A stretch of 15,662 nucleotides of DNA from Actinomycetota bacterium (GTDB lineage: Bacteria; Actinomycetota; Thermoleophilia; Solirubrobacterales; 70-9): contig VAYK01000121.1 in the NCBI GenBank assembly GCA_005884985.1, positions 1 through 15,662 on the forward strand, given 5' to 3'. Under the pieces are notes generated by a model, which did not search any database, had not been told where the DNA came from, and saw only the letters and a program-made list of their open reading frames with translations. Position numbers and translations under genes: made by a program. Below are positions 1 to 7,329 of the stretch, in pieces. Positions within the stretch are counted from its first letter, which is position 1. Each line of letters begins with the position of its first letter.

Positions 1-1071
1 GATGGGCCTTGCGATCTCTGCCTGCTGTTCGCGAGCGCTCCCCATCTGGGCCACGGCAAGTGGATCCTGTCGACCGTCCACGATCATCTCGAGCCACGCC
101 ACCTGATCGGTTGCGGGGCCGGCGGCGTCGTCGGCGCAGGCCGTGAGATCGAGGAGGGGCCGGCCGCCGTCGTCTGGGCTGCCTCGATGCCGAGCGCCGA
201 GATCTCGACCCATCACTTCGAGGTCGAGCAGGCTGAGGACGGGTTCGAGGTCCTGGGTGTCCCCGACCGCGACCAGCTCGGCCAGGCGATGATCCTGCTC
301 GCCGACCCCTACAGCTTCGCGACCGAGGCGCTCTTGGACCGGCTCCACGAGCTGCAGCCGAGCATGCCGGTGCTCGGTGGCCTGGCGAGCGCCTCGGCGG
401 CCGGCTCGGCGTCGCTGTTCCGAAACGGCGACGTCCTCAACGGCGGTGCCGTCGCCTGCTCGCTGTCCGGGGTGCCGATCCTGCCGTGCGTCTCCCAGGG
501 CGCCACGCCGGTTGGCCCCGAGATGACGATCACCGGCGCGCACGCGAACGTGATCGAGGAGCTGGCCTCGACGCCGGCCATCGAGCGCCTCCATGAGGCG
601 CTCACCTCCCTCGACGCCCGTGAGCAGCAGCTCGCCGCCTCCGGTCTGATGCTCGGCGTCGTGATCGACGAGAACCAACCTGAGTACCGGCGCGGCGACT
701 TCCTGGTGCGCCCAATCATCGCCGTCGACGGAGAGGCGGGGACGATCGCGCTTGGCGAGCGGGTACGGGTCGGGCAGACGGTCCGCATGCACATCCGCGA
801 CGGCGCCTCCGCCGACGAGGACCTGCGCGCGACGCTCCGCGCCCAGCTCGAGGCGCTCGGCTCGACGCGGCCGGCCGGCGTCCTGCTGTTCACCTGCAAC
901 GGCCGCGGCTTGCATATGTTCGAGGTGCCCGACCACGACGCCTCGGCGGTCGAGGATGCCCTCGGCGTCCCGGCTGGCGGATTCTTCTGCGCCGGGGAGA
1001 TCGGGCCGGTTGGAGGCCGCAACTTCCTCCACGGCTTCACCGCGACGATGGCCCTGTTCGCGGACGGTTAG
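1..1071 (+). CDS. FIST domain-containing signal sensor protein, 5' end cut off
   Basis: The frame is open from the first base and ends with TAG at 1069-1071, giving 356 codons without the N-terminus. An ATG at 187 exists, but the codons before it read as conserved FIST_N sequence (LIGCGAGGVVGAGREIEEGP), so the gene starts outside the window. The C-terminal half is FIST_C: FTCNGRGLHMFEVP, then GGFFCAGEIGPVGGRNFLHG and a final FTATMALF strand, close to the family's usual ending. FIST domains are predicted small-ligand sensors, sometimes linked to signal-transduction outputs. No output domain is visible in this part. I see no transmembrane segment. The gene lies 44 nt upstream of nadC in the same direction, but nadC appears to have its own promoter. 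The family call is strong; the ligand is unknown. Confidence 0.85.
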   Translation, partial: DGPCDLCLLFASAPHLGHGKWILSTVHDHLEPRHLIGCGAGGVVGAGREIEEGPAAVVWAASMPSAEISTHHFEVEQAEDGFEVLGVPDRDQLGQAMILLADPYSFATEALLDRLHELQPSMPVLGGLASASAAGSASLFRNGDVLNGGAVACSLSGVPILPCVSQGATPVGPEMTITGAHANVIEELASTPAIERLHEALTSLDAREQQLAASGLMLGVVIDENQPEYRRGDFLVRPIIAVDGEAGTIALGERVRVGQTVRMHIRDGASADEDLRATLRAQLEALGSTRPAGVLLFTCNGRGLHMFEVPDHDASAVEDALGVPAGGFFCAGEIGPVGGRNFLHGFTATMALFADG

Positions 1072-1102
1072 CTTGTCCCACCTGAGCGAGCCGCGTGCGG
1101 GG

Positions 1103-1108
1103 TAGCGT
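1103..1108 (+). promoter_or_regulatory. -10 box for leaderless nadC
   Basis: TAGCGT fits the actinobacterial TAnnnT -10 pattern. Exactly 7 nt separate it from the ATG at 1116, which would place the transcription start at or next to the start codon. No Shine-Dalgarno sequence precedes that ATG and no convincing -35 is visible. Confidence 0.45.
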
Positions 1109-1115
1109 CGCCGAG

Positions 1116-1979
1116 ATGGTGGACCGAGACGCGACGCGCGAGTTGGTTGCCCGGGTGCTGGCCGAGGACCTCGGGCCCGGCGACATCACCTCGCAGGCGA
1201 CCGTTCCGGCGGATGCGCGCGCCAGGGCGAGGATCGTGCAGAAGCAACCCGGCGTCGTCTTCGGGCTCGAGGTCGCCGCCGAGGCCTTTGCCCAGGCCGG
1301 CGGCCAGGGCTTCGAGCGGATCGCGATCGAGGGCGAGTGGCGCGACTCGGTGCCCGTCGACGTCGCGGTGGTCAACGGTCCGGCGCGAGCGCTGCTCGCC
1401 GCCGAGCGCACGGGGCTCAACCTGCTCTGCCACCTCTCTGGGGTGGCGACGCTGACGGCCCGCTTCGTGCACGCCGTTGGGGGGACGGGCACGGCGATCC
1501 TCGACACGCGCAAGACGACCCCGGGGCTGCGGTCGCTTGAGAAGGCCGCTGTCGCCGCCGGCGGCGGTCGCAACCACCGCATGGGCCTCCACGACGCGGT
1601 GCTGATCAAGGAGAACCACATCGCCGTCGCGGGGGGCCTTGCCGAGGCGGTGCGCCGCGCCCGCGAAGCCGAGCCCGAGCACGAGATCGAGGTGGAGTGC
1701 CGAAGCGCTGAGGAGATCGAGGAGGCGCTGGGCACGGGGGCCGACCGTCTGCTCTTGGACAACATGGAGCCCGTGGAGCTGCGGGCCGCGGTCGCGGCGC
1801 GCGACGCCGCCGCGAAGGCCCACGGCCCGGTGGCGACCCTCGAGGCCTCCGGTGGCGTCACGCTGGACAACGTCACCGAGATCGCCGCCAGCGGCGTCGA
1901 CTTCGTCTCGGTCGGCGCTCTCACCCACTCGGCCCCGGCCCTCGATCTGAGCATGCTTCTGGAACCGGCCGATCGGTGA
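1116..1979 (+). CDS. nadC: nicotinate-nucleotide pyrophosphorylase (carboxylating), quinolinate phosphoribosyltransferase
   Basis: Converts quinolinate and PRPP to nicotinate mononucleotide, CO2 and PPi, the third step of de novo NAD synthesis in the cytoplasm. The 287-residue product has the usual family length. Diagnostic motifs are AERTGLNLLCHLSGVAT (about residues 96-112), DTRKTTPGLR (130-139), the Arg/His/Lys-rich active-site stretch GGGRNHRMGLHDAVLIKENH (149-168), LLDNM (213-217) and the phosphate-binding EASGGV (243-248). A GTG at 1095 is in frame, but ATG 1116 begins the normal N-terminus and sits 7 nt after a TAnnnT box. The NAD partner nadA lies about 6.3 kb downstream and nadB is not in the window, so the pathway genes are dispersed here. 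No sign of damage. Confidence 0.96.
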   Translation: MVDRDATRELVARVLAEDLGPGDITSQATVPADARARARIVQKQPGVVFGLEVAAEAFAQAGGQGFERIAIEGEWRDSVPVDVAVVNGPARALLAAERTGLNLLCHLSGVATLTARFVHAVGGTGTAILDTRKTTPGLRSLEKAAVAAGGGRNHRMGLHDAVLIKENHIAVAGGLAEAVRRAREAEPEHEIEVECRSAEEIEEALGTGADRLLLDNMEPVELRAAVAARDAAAKAHGPVATLEASGGVTLDNVTEIAASGVDFVSVGALTHSAPALDLSMLLEPADR

Positions 1980-2182
1980 GCTACATCCAGAGCACCCGGG
2001 TGGCGTAGAGCTTCGATCGCGAGGTCGGCGTCGAGCGGGTGACGGCTGGCCTGCGCCGGGTCGAGGCCCACTACGCCCGGCTCCACAGCGCGCCGTTCGT
2101 TGCGCACGCCCGCGTCGACGGGGTGGTGGGATGGCACTGTGGCACCTCGCCGATGACCGCTTGCGCCGGTGGCAGATCTTGA
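1976..2182 (+). pseudogene. unrecognised small coding remnant after nadC
   Basis: A GTG at 1976 overlaps the nadC stop as GTGA. It opens a frame that reads VSYIQSTRVA and hits TAG at 2006-2008. The same frame then continues as coding-like sequence (RVTAGLRRVEAHYARLHSAP, then FVAHARVDGVVGWHCG) to TGA at 2180-2182. The overlap with nadC and the amino-acid composition suggest the remains of a gene once translationally coupled to nadC. I do not recognise the family. It could also be chance open frame in GC-rich DNA, or a short real gene starting at GTG 2039. From 2183 to 2281 I see no gene. Confidence 0.25.
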
Positions 2183-2281
2183 AGGATCCGATCCACTCGC
2201 ACCGTGTGCTGGAGCCTAGGTGTCGCGAGTCTCACCCTAGGGTGGATTGGCAAGCCGGGCGCGCTCGGCGATTGTCGGGAT

Positions 2282-3859
2282 ATGGCCCGAGCCGATCGCA
2301 AGGAGCCGGTGCTGAAAACAGGCTCCGCGGCGTCCCTGCCGCCAAGACGCTGGCTCGCCACCGCCGGCGTGGCCATGCTTGCGGCGGGCGGCCTCGGGCT
2401 CGCGACCCCCCGGCTCCGAACATCGTCCTCGTGATGACCGATGATCAGGCCCTATCGCAGGTCGGCCCGCGGTACATGCCCAAGGTCACGAAGCTGCTTC
2501 AGAACCAGGGGACAGCGTTCGAGAATGCCTTCCTCACGACGCCGTTGTGCTGTCCATCCCGCGCTGCGCTGCTCACCGGTCAGTACGGGCACAACAACGG
2601 GGTGCTGACGAACTCGTACCGCTTTCTCCATCAGAAGCGAAACGTGTTGCCCGTCTGGCTACCAGGCGGGTTACGCCACCGCCCATGTCGGCAGGTTCCT
2701 CAATCGGTACCAGCACGGCATCCACCGGACGGCCGTGGCGCCGGGCTGGGACGAGTGGTACACGCAGCTCGACACGAGCCAAGGCCACTACTACGACTGG
2801 GACCTTTCCAAGAACGGCAAGAAGATCCACTATGGAGACAAGCCCGGCGACTACGCGCCGCGGGTGTTCGAGCGGAGCGCCGTACGGCTTACTCGCCGGT
2901 TCGTGCCGCGCCACAAGCCGCTCTACCTCGAGGTGGACGAGATCGCTCCCCACCCCCGCCTCCACGGCAAGGGAGCTGGCTGCGGCCCCGTGCCGGATCC
3001 GCGCGACCTCGGCAAGTTCGCCGACGTGAAGCTTCCCCGGCCGCCGTCGCTCAATGAGGCCGACATGAGCGACAAGCCTTCCTTTATGGCGAACGAGCCG
3101 TTGCTCACCCAGCACGACATCCACCGCATGACGCGTCACTATCGCTGCGGCCTCGCCTCCCTGCAGGAGGTCGACCGGACGGTGGGTCACCTCTACCGCG
3201 AGTTCAAGCATCTCGGCGAGCTCTCCAGGACGGTGTTCATCTTCTATACCGACAACGGGGTCTTTTTCGGCGAGCACCGGATCGGAGGCGGAAAGCTCTA
3301 TCCCTTCGAGGAGGCCGACAGGACGCCCCTATACATCCGCCTGCCGGCGCGCTACCGGAACGGCCACGTGGCGCAGGTCAGCCAACCGGTTGCCAACATA
3401 GACTTCGCGCCGACCATCCTCCGCCTGGCCCACGCCAAACCGTGTCGGAGCCCCGGTCACTGCAGGGTCATGGACGGCCGCAACCTGCTTCCGCTGCTGC
3501 GCGGGAAAAGTCCCGCGTGGGCCGCCGAACGCTCACTCGGAGTCGAGCTTCACGTCGCGTATGCCAACCGCAGGCACGCCGTCTGCGTGTACGCTGGCGT
3601 GCGGCTGCCCGGGGTGGTCTTTGTCAGACACACGAGGGCCACCCACCGGAAGGGTGGCCGCTGCGTGAAGGACGTCGAGCGGGAGCGCTACAACCTCGAT
3701 CAGGACCCGTACGAGCTCCACAACCTCTGTTTCGGCGGCAGAGGGTGCCCGAACGACCGGGAGCAACGGAGGCTCAGGCGCCTGTTGGTGAGGATCCGCC
3801 ATTGCTCCGGAATCCGCGGCCGCGACCGGAAGCCCAGAAACGGCGGCTACTGCGAGTAG
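2282..3859 (+). pseudogene. secreted sulfatase (arylsulfatase family) with two frameshifts
   Basis: Three pieces in two frames make one sulfatase. From ATG 2282 the first piece carries a basic and hydrophobic export signal (RRWLATAGVAMLAAGGLGLA). After the C6 run at 2406-2411 the frame changes and gives APNIVLVMTDDQ (N-terminal metal-binding Asp pair) and CCPSRAALLTG, whose first Cys (codon 2548-2550) is the residue matured to formylglycine. At about 2659-2663 the frame changes again, from NVLPVWL to QAGYATAHVGRFLNRY, and stays open to TAG 3857-3859. This last part includes FYTDNGVFFGEHR with the C-terminal metal ligands, and a closing section rich in Cys and Arg. One added C in the homopolymer restores ATPPAPNIV. 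The second break needs one base removed or two added. Motifs are otherwise intact, so either the damage is recent or the sequence has errors. The substrate is unknown; the family hydrolyses sulfate esters outside the cell. Confidence 0.85.
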
Positions 3860-3912
3860 CCGGTTCAAGTTCGCCCGCCTCATCAGCTACCGCCGATGGT
3901 GACTGCCGCGCC

Positions 3913-3918
3913 TATTCT
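3913..3918 (+). promoter_or_regulatory. -10 box for the FHA-HTH gene
   Basis: TATTCT fits TAnnnT and leaves 7 nt before the ATG at 3926. This favours that ATG over the in-frame ATG at 3896, which would lie upstream of the promoter. No Shine-Dalgarno sequence is seen at either start. Confidence 0.45.
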
Positions 3919-3925
3919 GAAGTCC

Positions 3926-4615
3926 ATGGGAAGGGGCCCGGTACCCGCGGAGACGGCCGGTGAGCTCAAGCAGCGGATCGACGCCGAGCGGCGCGGCGCT
4001 CCGTTCCTCGTCTATCGCGATGAAAAGGGGCGGCAGCTGATCTACACACCTGGAAAGGACCGACGGCGTCTGAGCGTGGGCCGCAGCGAGGCGGCCGATG
4101 TCAACGTCGCCTTCGATCCCGAGGTGTCGCGAGTTCACGCCGAGCTCGAGCGATTGGGTGAGGAGTGGACGCTTGCCGACGACGGACTCTCGCGAAACGG
4201 ATCGTTCGTGAACGGCGAGCGCGTGGTTGGACGGCGCCGCCTGCGCGACGGCGACGTGCTGCGCTTCGGTGACACATTGGTCCTCTTCCGGGCTCCGTCT
4301 CGGGCTGGAGCGGACGAGACGGTGGCCGCGGGGGTACGGCCCCACGCCGCAAGCATCACCGAGACCCAGCGCCGGATACTGGTGGCGCTGTGCCGGCCCT
4401 TCGGCCCTGGCAGCGAGTTCGCCACGCCGGCCACCAACAAGCAGATCGCGGAAGAGGTCTTCCTCAGCGTCGACGCCGTGAAGGCCAACCTTCGCGTCCT
4501 GTTCGAGCGATTCGAAGTCCGTGACCTGCCACAGAACAAGAAGCGAATCCGCCTAGCCGAATTGGCGGTGCGCAGCGGCGTGGTCTCCCCGCGCGACCTG
4601 GACCGACGGCGCTAG
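3926..4615 (+). CDS. FHA domain protein with C-terminal helix-turn-helix
   Basis: A 229-residue cytoplasmic protein. Residues about 27-123 form an FHA phosphothreonine-binding domain, with the expected landmarks VGRS (Arg53), VSRVHAELE (Ser68, His71) and SRNGSFVNG (Asn91). Residues about 144-220 are a DNA-binding module: TETQRRILVALCRP, then NKQIAEEVFLSVDAVKANLR, which resembles the helix-turn-helix of LuxR/GerE regulators, ending LPQNKKRIRLAELA. The arrangement suggests a regulator whose activity depends on binding a phosphorylated partner or on its own phosphorylation. It recalls mycobacterial EmbR, which joins an FHA domain to a DNA-binding domain in the opposite order. The gene converges on a Ser/Thr kinase with a 4-nt overlap of the ends, which makes that kinase the obvious candidate partner (inference). 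The start is chosen from the promoter position; ATG 3896 would add 10 residues. Confidence 0.82.
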   Translation: MGRGPVPAETAGELKQRIDAERRGAPFLVYRDEKGRQLIYTPGKDRRRLSVGRSEAADVNVAFDPEVSRVHAELERLGEEWTLADDGLSRNGSFVNGERVVGRRRLRDGDVLRFGDTLVLFRAPSRAGADETVAAGVRPHAASITETQRRILVALCRPFGPGSEFATPATNKQIAEEVFLSVDAVKANLRVLFERFEVRDLPQNKKRIRLAELAVRSGVVSPRDLDRRR

Positions 4616-6543
4616 GGGCCGATCTTGGTCACCGTCGCATCCTCGAAGTTCGCCGTCCAAGCGGCGCCCTGGCCGACGACGATGTAGGTGGGATCCTTCC
4701 CGACCGGTATCGGCGAGCCGAAGAGCCCGGCGGTCTTGCGATCGATTCTGGTGACGGTGGAGTCGCCGCCGTTCGCGACCCAGACGTAGCCGCCGCCCGT
4801 CGCCACTGCGGTGGGATGGTCGCCGACGCCAATCGGATCGCCGGAGATGCTCCGGGACCTCCGGTTGACGCGAGTGATCGTGTCAGCGGACGCGTCGCTC
4901 ACCCACACGTATCCGCCACCCACCGCGAGGTCGCTCGGATGCTGGCCGACCGGAATCGGCTTGCCGACGACGATCTCCTTTTGTGGGTTGATCTTCGACA
5001 CTGATCTGCCGTCCGTGTTTGTGACCCATACGCCACCCGCACCCGTGGCGATCGACGTTGGGCCGGCGCCGACGTGGAGGGTGGCATCAACCTCGTCCGT
5101 GTCGGGGTCGACGCGCGAGACGGTGTCGTCGCCGTGGTTCGCAACCCACACCCAACGCTTGTCGAAGGTCACGTCGGAGGGATCCGAGCCAACCGGAATT
5201 CTGATTGGGGCAATTCCCTGAACCGGATTGAGTCGCAGGAGCATGCTCGACCCCCGGTTCAAGACCCAGATCGATCCGAAGGCGACCGCGACGGAGACCG
5301 GACTACCGCCAGCCGGCACCGGCGAGCCAGCCTGCTGATTGGTGACGGGATCGATCGAGTAGAGCGCGGAAGCTCCGCGGCTGGATACCCAAAGGCGGGC
5401 GGTGCCCACGGCGAGCGCGGTCGGCTCGCGTCCGACCCTCAGCGTGGCAACCGGGCGCAGTTGGGCGCTGTTCGAGATCGGGGCGTTGGCGCCGCCACCA
5501 CTCCCGCTCCCTCTCAGCAGCAGCGCAGCCACTGCTCCCGCGGCGACGAGGGCGCCGCAGGCAGCAAGAATCGCGGGCATGCGCCGCCCGTGAGGCCGCG
5601 GCAGGCGACGGGAGGGCGCTGCCTCGACGATGGGAAGCGGAGGCCGGGATGCGCTCGCCGTCACGGGCTCGGCTTCGTGAACGATCCCCGCGACGTCCGC
5701 CGCGAGCTCGCCAGCGCTCTCGTGGCGATACTCGGGACGGATCGCCATCGCCCGGGCCACCACCCCGTCGAGCGCCGTCGGCAGCCCAGGCACCAGCTCG
5801 GAGGGCCGGGGGCGGGGGGCGTTCCCGTGAGCGAAGAGCTTCGCGAGGTCGTTGTCACGAGGGAACGGCGGCTGCCCGGTGAGCGCGAAGTGGAGCAGAC
5901 ATCCGAGTGCGTAGACATCGGTGCGGTGGTCGACTCGATCGCCCGCGACCTGCTCGGGCGATACATAGTCCGGGCTGCCAAGGAGCTCGCCGGAGGCGGT
6001 AACGGTGGCTCCGCCGCCGACGATTCGGCTGATTCCGAAGTCGGTGAGATAGACACGCTCATCACCGTTCGCTTCTTCGATCAGGACGTTGGCAGGCTTC
6101 ACGTCACGGTGAAGCATTCCTCGCCCGTGCGCGGCGTCGAGCCCTCGTGCGAGGCCCCCGACCAGCCGGGCGGTCCGCCTCGCGTCCAGCCGACCCTCTG
6201 TCTCCACGATGCGCCGAAGGTCGCTTCCCTCGACCAGGCGCATCGAGAGGTACAGGATTCCGCGCTCGTCACCAGCGTGGTCGATGGGGACGACGTTCGG
6301 GTGCTCCAACGAAGCCGCTAGCCGCGATTCACGCTGAAAGCGCTCCCGGAATCGCGGGTCCGTGGACAGTGCCGGCGAGATCACCTTCAATGCCCGCTTG
6401 CGATCCAGCGCCAGGTGATGCGCCCTGTAGACGACCCCCATGCCGCCGCGCCCGATCTCTGTCTCGATCCGAAACCCGGCGAAGATCGTGCCGGAGGCAA
6501 TCGCCCCGGGGCCCTCGGTTCCGGACGGCGCCGTGTCGCTCAC
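4612..6543 (-). CDS. membrane Ser/Thr protein kinase with extracellular seven-blade beta-propeller
   Basis: A 643-residue receptor kinase. The kinase domain (about residues 22-287) has all the key motifs: glycine loop IGRGGMGVV (30-38), ATP-binding Lys53 in RALKVI, catalytic HRDVKPANVLI (Asp147), DFG (168-170) and SPEQ (195-198). A Pro-rich linker leads to one membrane segment (about 323-343, AILAACGALVAAGAVAALLL). The outer part (about 365-643) holds seven repeats of roughly 40 residues, each resembling (I/V)PVG-x-x-P-(T/S)-x-(L/I/V)-A-x-G-x-x-x-W-V-x-N. This is a YVTN/NHL-like propeller like the sensor of mycobacterial PknD. GTG 6543 is preferred as start because GGGAAGG lies 9 nt upstream; GTG 6552 would add three residues. 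It is transcribed toward the FHA-HTH gene and their stop codons overlap. The outside signal is unknown. Confidence 0.93.
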   Translation of the reverse strand: MSDTAPSGTEGPGAIASGTIFAGFRIETEIGRGGMGVVYRAHHLALDRKRALKVISPALSTDPRFRERFQRESRLAASLEHPNVVPIDHAGDERGILYLSMRLVEGSDLRRIVETEGRLDARRTARLVGGLARGLDAAHGRGMLHRDVKPANVLIEEANGDERVYLTDFGISRIVGGGATVTASGELLGSPDYVSPEQVAGDRVDHRTDVYALGCLLHFALTGQPPFPRDNDLAKLFAHGNAPRPRPSELVPGLPTALDGVVARAMAIRPEYRHESAGELAADVAGIVHEAEPVTASASRPPLPIVEAAPSRRLPRPHGRRMPAILAACGALVAAGAVAALLLRGSGSGGGANAPISNSAQLRPVATLRVGREPTALAVGTARLWVSSRGASALYSIDPVTNQQAGSPVPAGGSPVSVAVAFGSIWVLNRGSSMLLRLNPVQGIAPIRIPVGSDPSDVTFDKRWVWVANHGDDTVSRVDPDTDEVDATLHVGAGPTSIATGAGGVWVTNTDGRSVSKINPQKEIVVGKPIPVGQHPSDLAVGGGYVWVSDASADTITRVNRRSRSISGDPIGVGDHPTAVATGGGYVWVANGGDSTVTRIDRKTAGLFGSPIPVGKDPTYIVVGQGAAWTANFEDATVTKIGP

Positions 6544-6576
6544 CGCCACCACCCTTCCCGCGATGCCGAACGCATG

Positions 6577-6582
6577 ATTATC
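6577..6582 (-). promoter_or_regulatory. possible -10 box for the kinase gene
   Basis: On the minus strand GATAAT differs from TATAAT at one position and lies in the only AT-richer stretch nearby (about 6573-6605). It would give a leader of about 20-30 nt that includes the GGGAAGG ribosome-binding site. The -35 is not clear. Confidence 0.35.
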
Positions 6583-6656
6583 AGCAATCGACTTTTCATT
6601 GCATCATCGCCAGGGCGCGTCCATTGCCCCACATCTTGCCGATCACCGGCAGCGGA

Positions 6657-6662
6657 TAGAGT
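6657..6662 (+). promoter_or_regulatory. -10 box for the leaderless SnoaL-like gene
   Basis: TAGAGT fits TAnnnT, with 6 nt to the ATG at 6669 and no Shine-Dalgarno sequence. A TTGCCG at 6636-6641 is a possible -35, but the 15-nt spacing is short. Confidence 0.45.
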
Positions 6663-6668
6663 CGCCGC

Positions 6669-7184
6669 ATGCCGGTCAGCGAGGAGCTGCGTCGCCAGCG
6701 CGAGGAGCTCGTGATCGAGCACATGGAAACGGAGAACCGGCATGAGTACGAGGCGACGATCGAAACGTTCGACCACCCCCGCTACGAGCTGGTCGGCACG
6801 GGCGACGTCTACGACGGCCGGGAGGAGGTGGCGCGCTACTTCGAGGAGACCCGCACCGCCTTCCCGGACCAGCGCAACGAGCTGATCGCTCTGCACCACA
6901 CCGACGAGGCGGTGATCGTCGAGGCCAACCTTCTTGGAACCCACGAGGGGCCGCTCCGGGGCCTGCCCCCGACCGGCCGCAAGTTCGAGATGCGCTTCTG
7001 TGCAGTGTTCGTGTTCGAGGAGGACCGCCTCGTCTGCGAGCGCGTCTACTTCGACTCGAACACGGTGCTGCGGCAGCTCGGCATCGCCCGCGACCCGCTG
7101 TCCGTTGCTGGAAGGGTGGCCACCGTGCTCAACCACCCGCTGACCATCGGTCGGGCGATCGTCCGCCAGCTCGGAGGCCGGTAG
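6669..7184 (+). CDS. SnoaL-like / ester cyclase family NTF2-fold protein
   Basis: A 171-residue protein of the SnoaL-like polyketide cyclase/ester cyclase group (NTF2 fold). The N-terminal helices are followed by TFDHPRYELVGTGDVYDGRE and FEETRTAFPDQRNELIALHH. The family signature LPPTGRKFEMRF, a strand VFEEDRLVCERVYFD and the ending TVLRQLGI then follow. The last 25 or so residues (RVATVLNHPLTIGRAIVRQL) form an amphipathic tail beyond the usual domain. There is no signal peptide, so the protein is probably cytoplasmic. It stands alone between a divergent kinase gene and a convergent glycosylase gene, so the context gives no substrate. Members of this fold act as cyclases, isomerases or hydrolases, or have no known activity; I would not assign polyketide chemistry. 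Confidence 0.82.
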   Translation: MPVSEELRRQREELVIEHMETENRHEYEATIETFDHPRYELVGTGDVYDGREEVARYFEETRTAFPDQRNELIALHHTDEAVIVEANLLGTHEGPLRGLPPTGRKFEMRFCAVFVFEEDRLVCERVYFDSNTVLRQLGIARDPLSVAGRVATVLNHPLTIGRAIVRQLGGR

Positions 7185-7215
7185 CCAAACGGCGCCAGCA
7201 GGTCAAGCTGCGGAA

Positions 7216-7244
7216 GCTCGCTGATCGACGCGTGCTCAGCGAGC
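7216..7244. terminator. hairpin, likely bidirectional terminator (first of two)
   Basis: GCTCGCTGA at 7216-7224 and its exact reverse complement at 7236-7244 give a 9-bp stem with an 11-nt loop. It lies between two converging genes. There is no clear T tract, as is common in high-GC actinobacteria. Confidence 0.5.
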
Positions 7245-7257
7245 GCTCCTCGATCCT

Positions 7258-7276
7258 CGTCGGTAGGTAACCGACG
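7258..7276. terminator. hairpin, likely bidirectional terminator (second of two)
   Basis: CGTCGGT at 7258-7264 pairs with ACCGACG at 7270-7276 around a 5-nt loop (AGGTA). It lies 13 nt past the first hairpin, in the same 145-nt gap between convergent genes. Confidence 0.45.
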
Positions 7277-7329
7277 GCCGCGCCCCGACGCCTCAGCCGC
7301 TCAGGCGCTGACCCAGAACCTCGCTCGAG

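Noticed and set aside
187..189. ATG at 187 as start of the FIST gene
   Set aside because: The 62 codons before it are conserved FIST_N sequence, so the gene is cut by the window edge.
1037..2137. Long minus-strand open frames opposite nadC
   Set aside because: Low-complexity Ser/Arg/Ala composition and no motifs; nadC on the plus strand is certain.
3860..3912. GGTTCAAGTTC near 3862, similar to a tRNA T-loop
   Set aside because: No acceptor, D or anticodon stems can be formed around it.
4612..5457. Repeats of about 120 nt in the kinase gene as a possible DNA repeat array
   Set aside because: They are diverged protein repeats (propeller blades) in one continuous frame, not a DNA array.
5074..6321. 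415-codon plus-strand open frame inside the kinase gene
   Set aside because: Antisense shadow in GC-rich DNA; the minus strand has intact kinase and propeller motifs.
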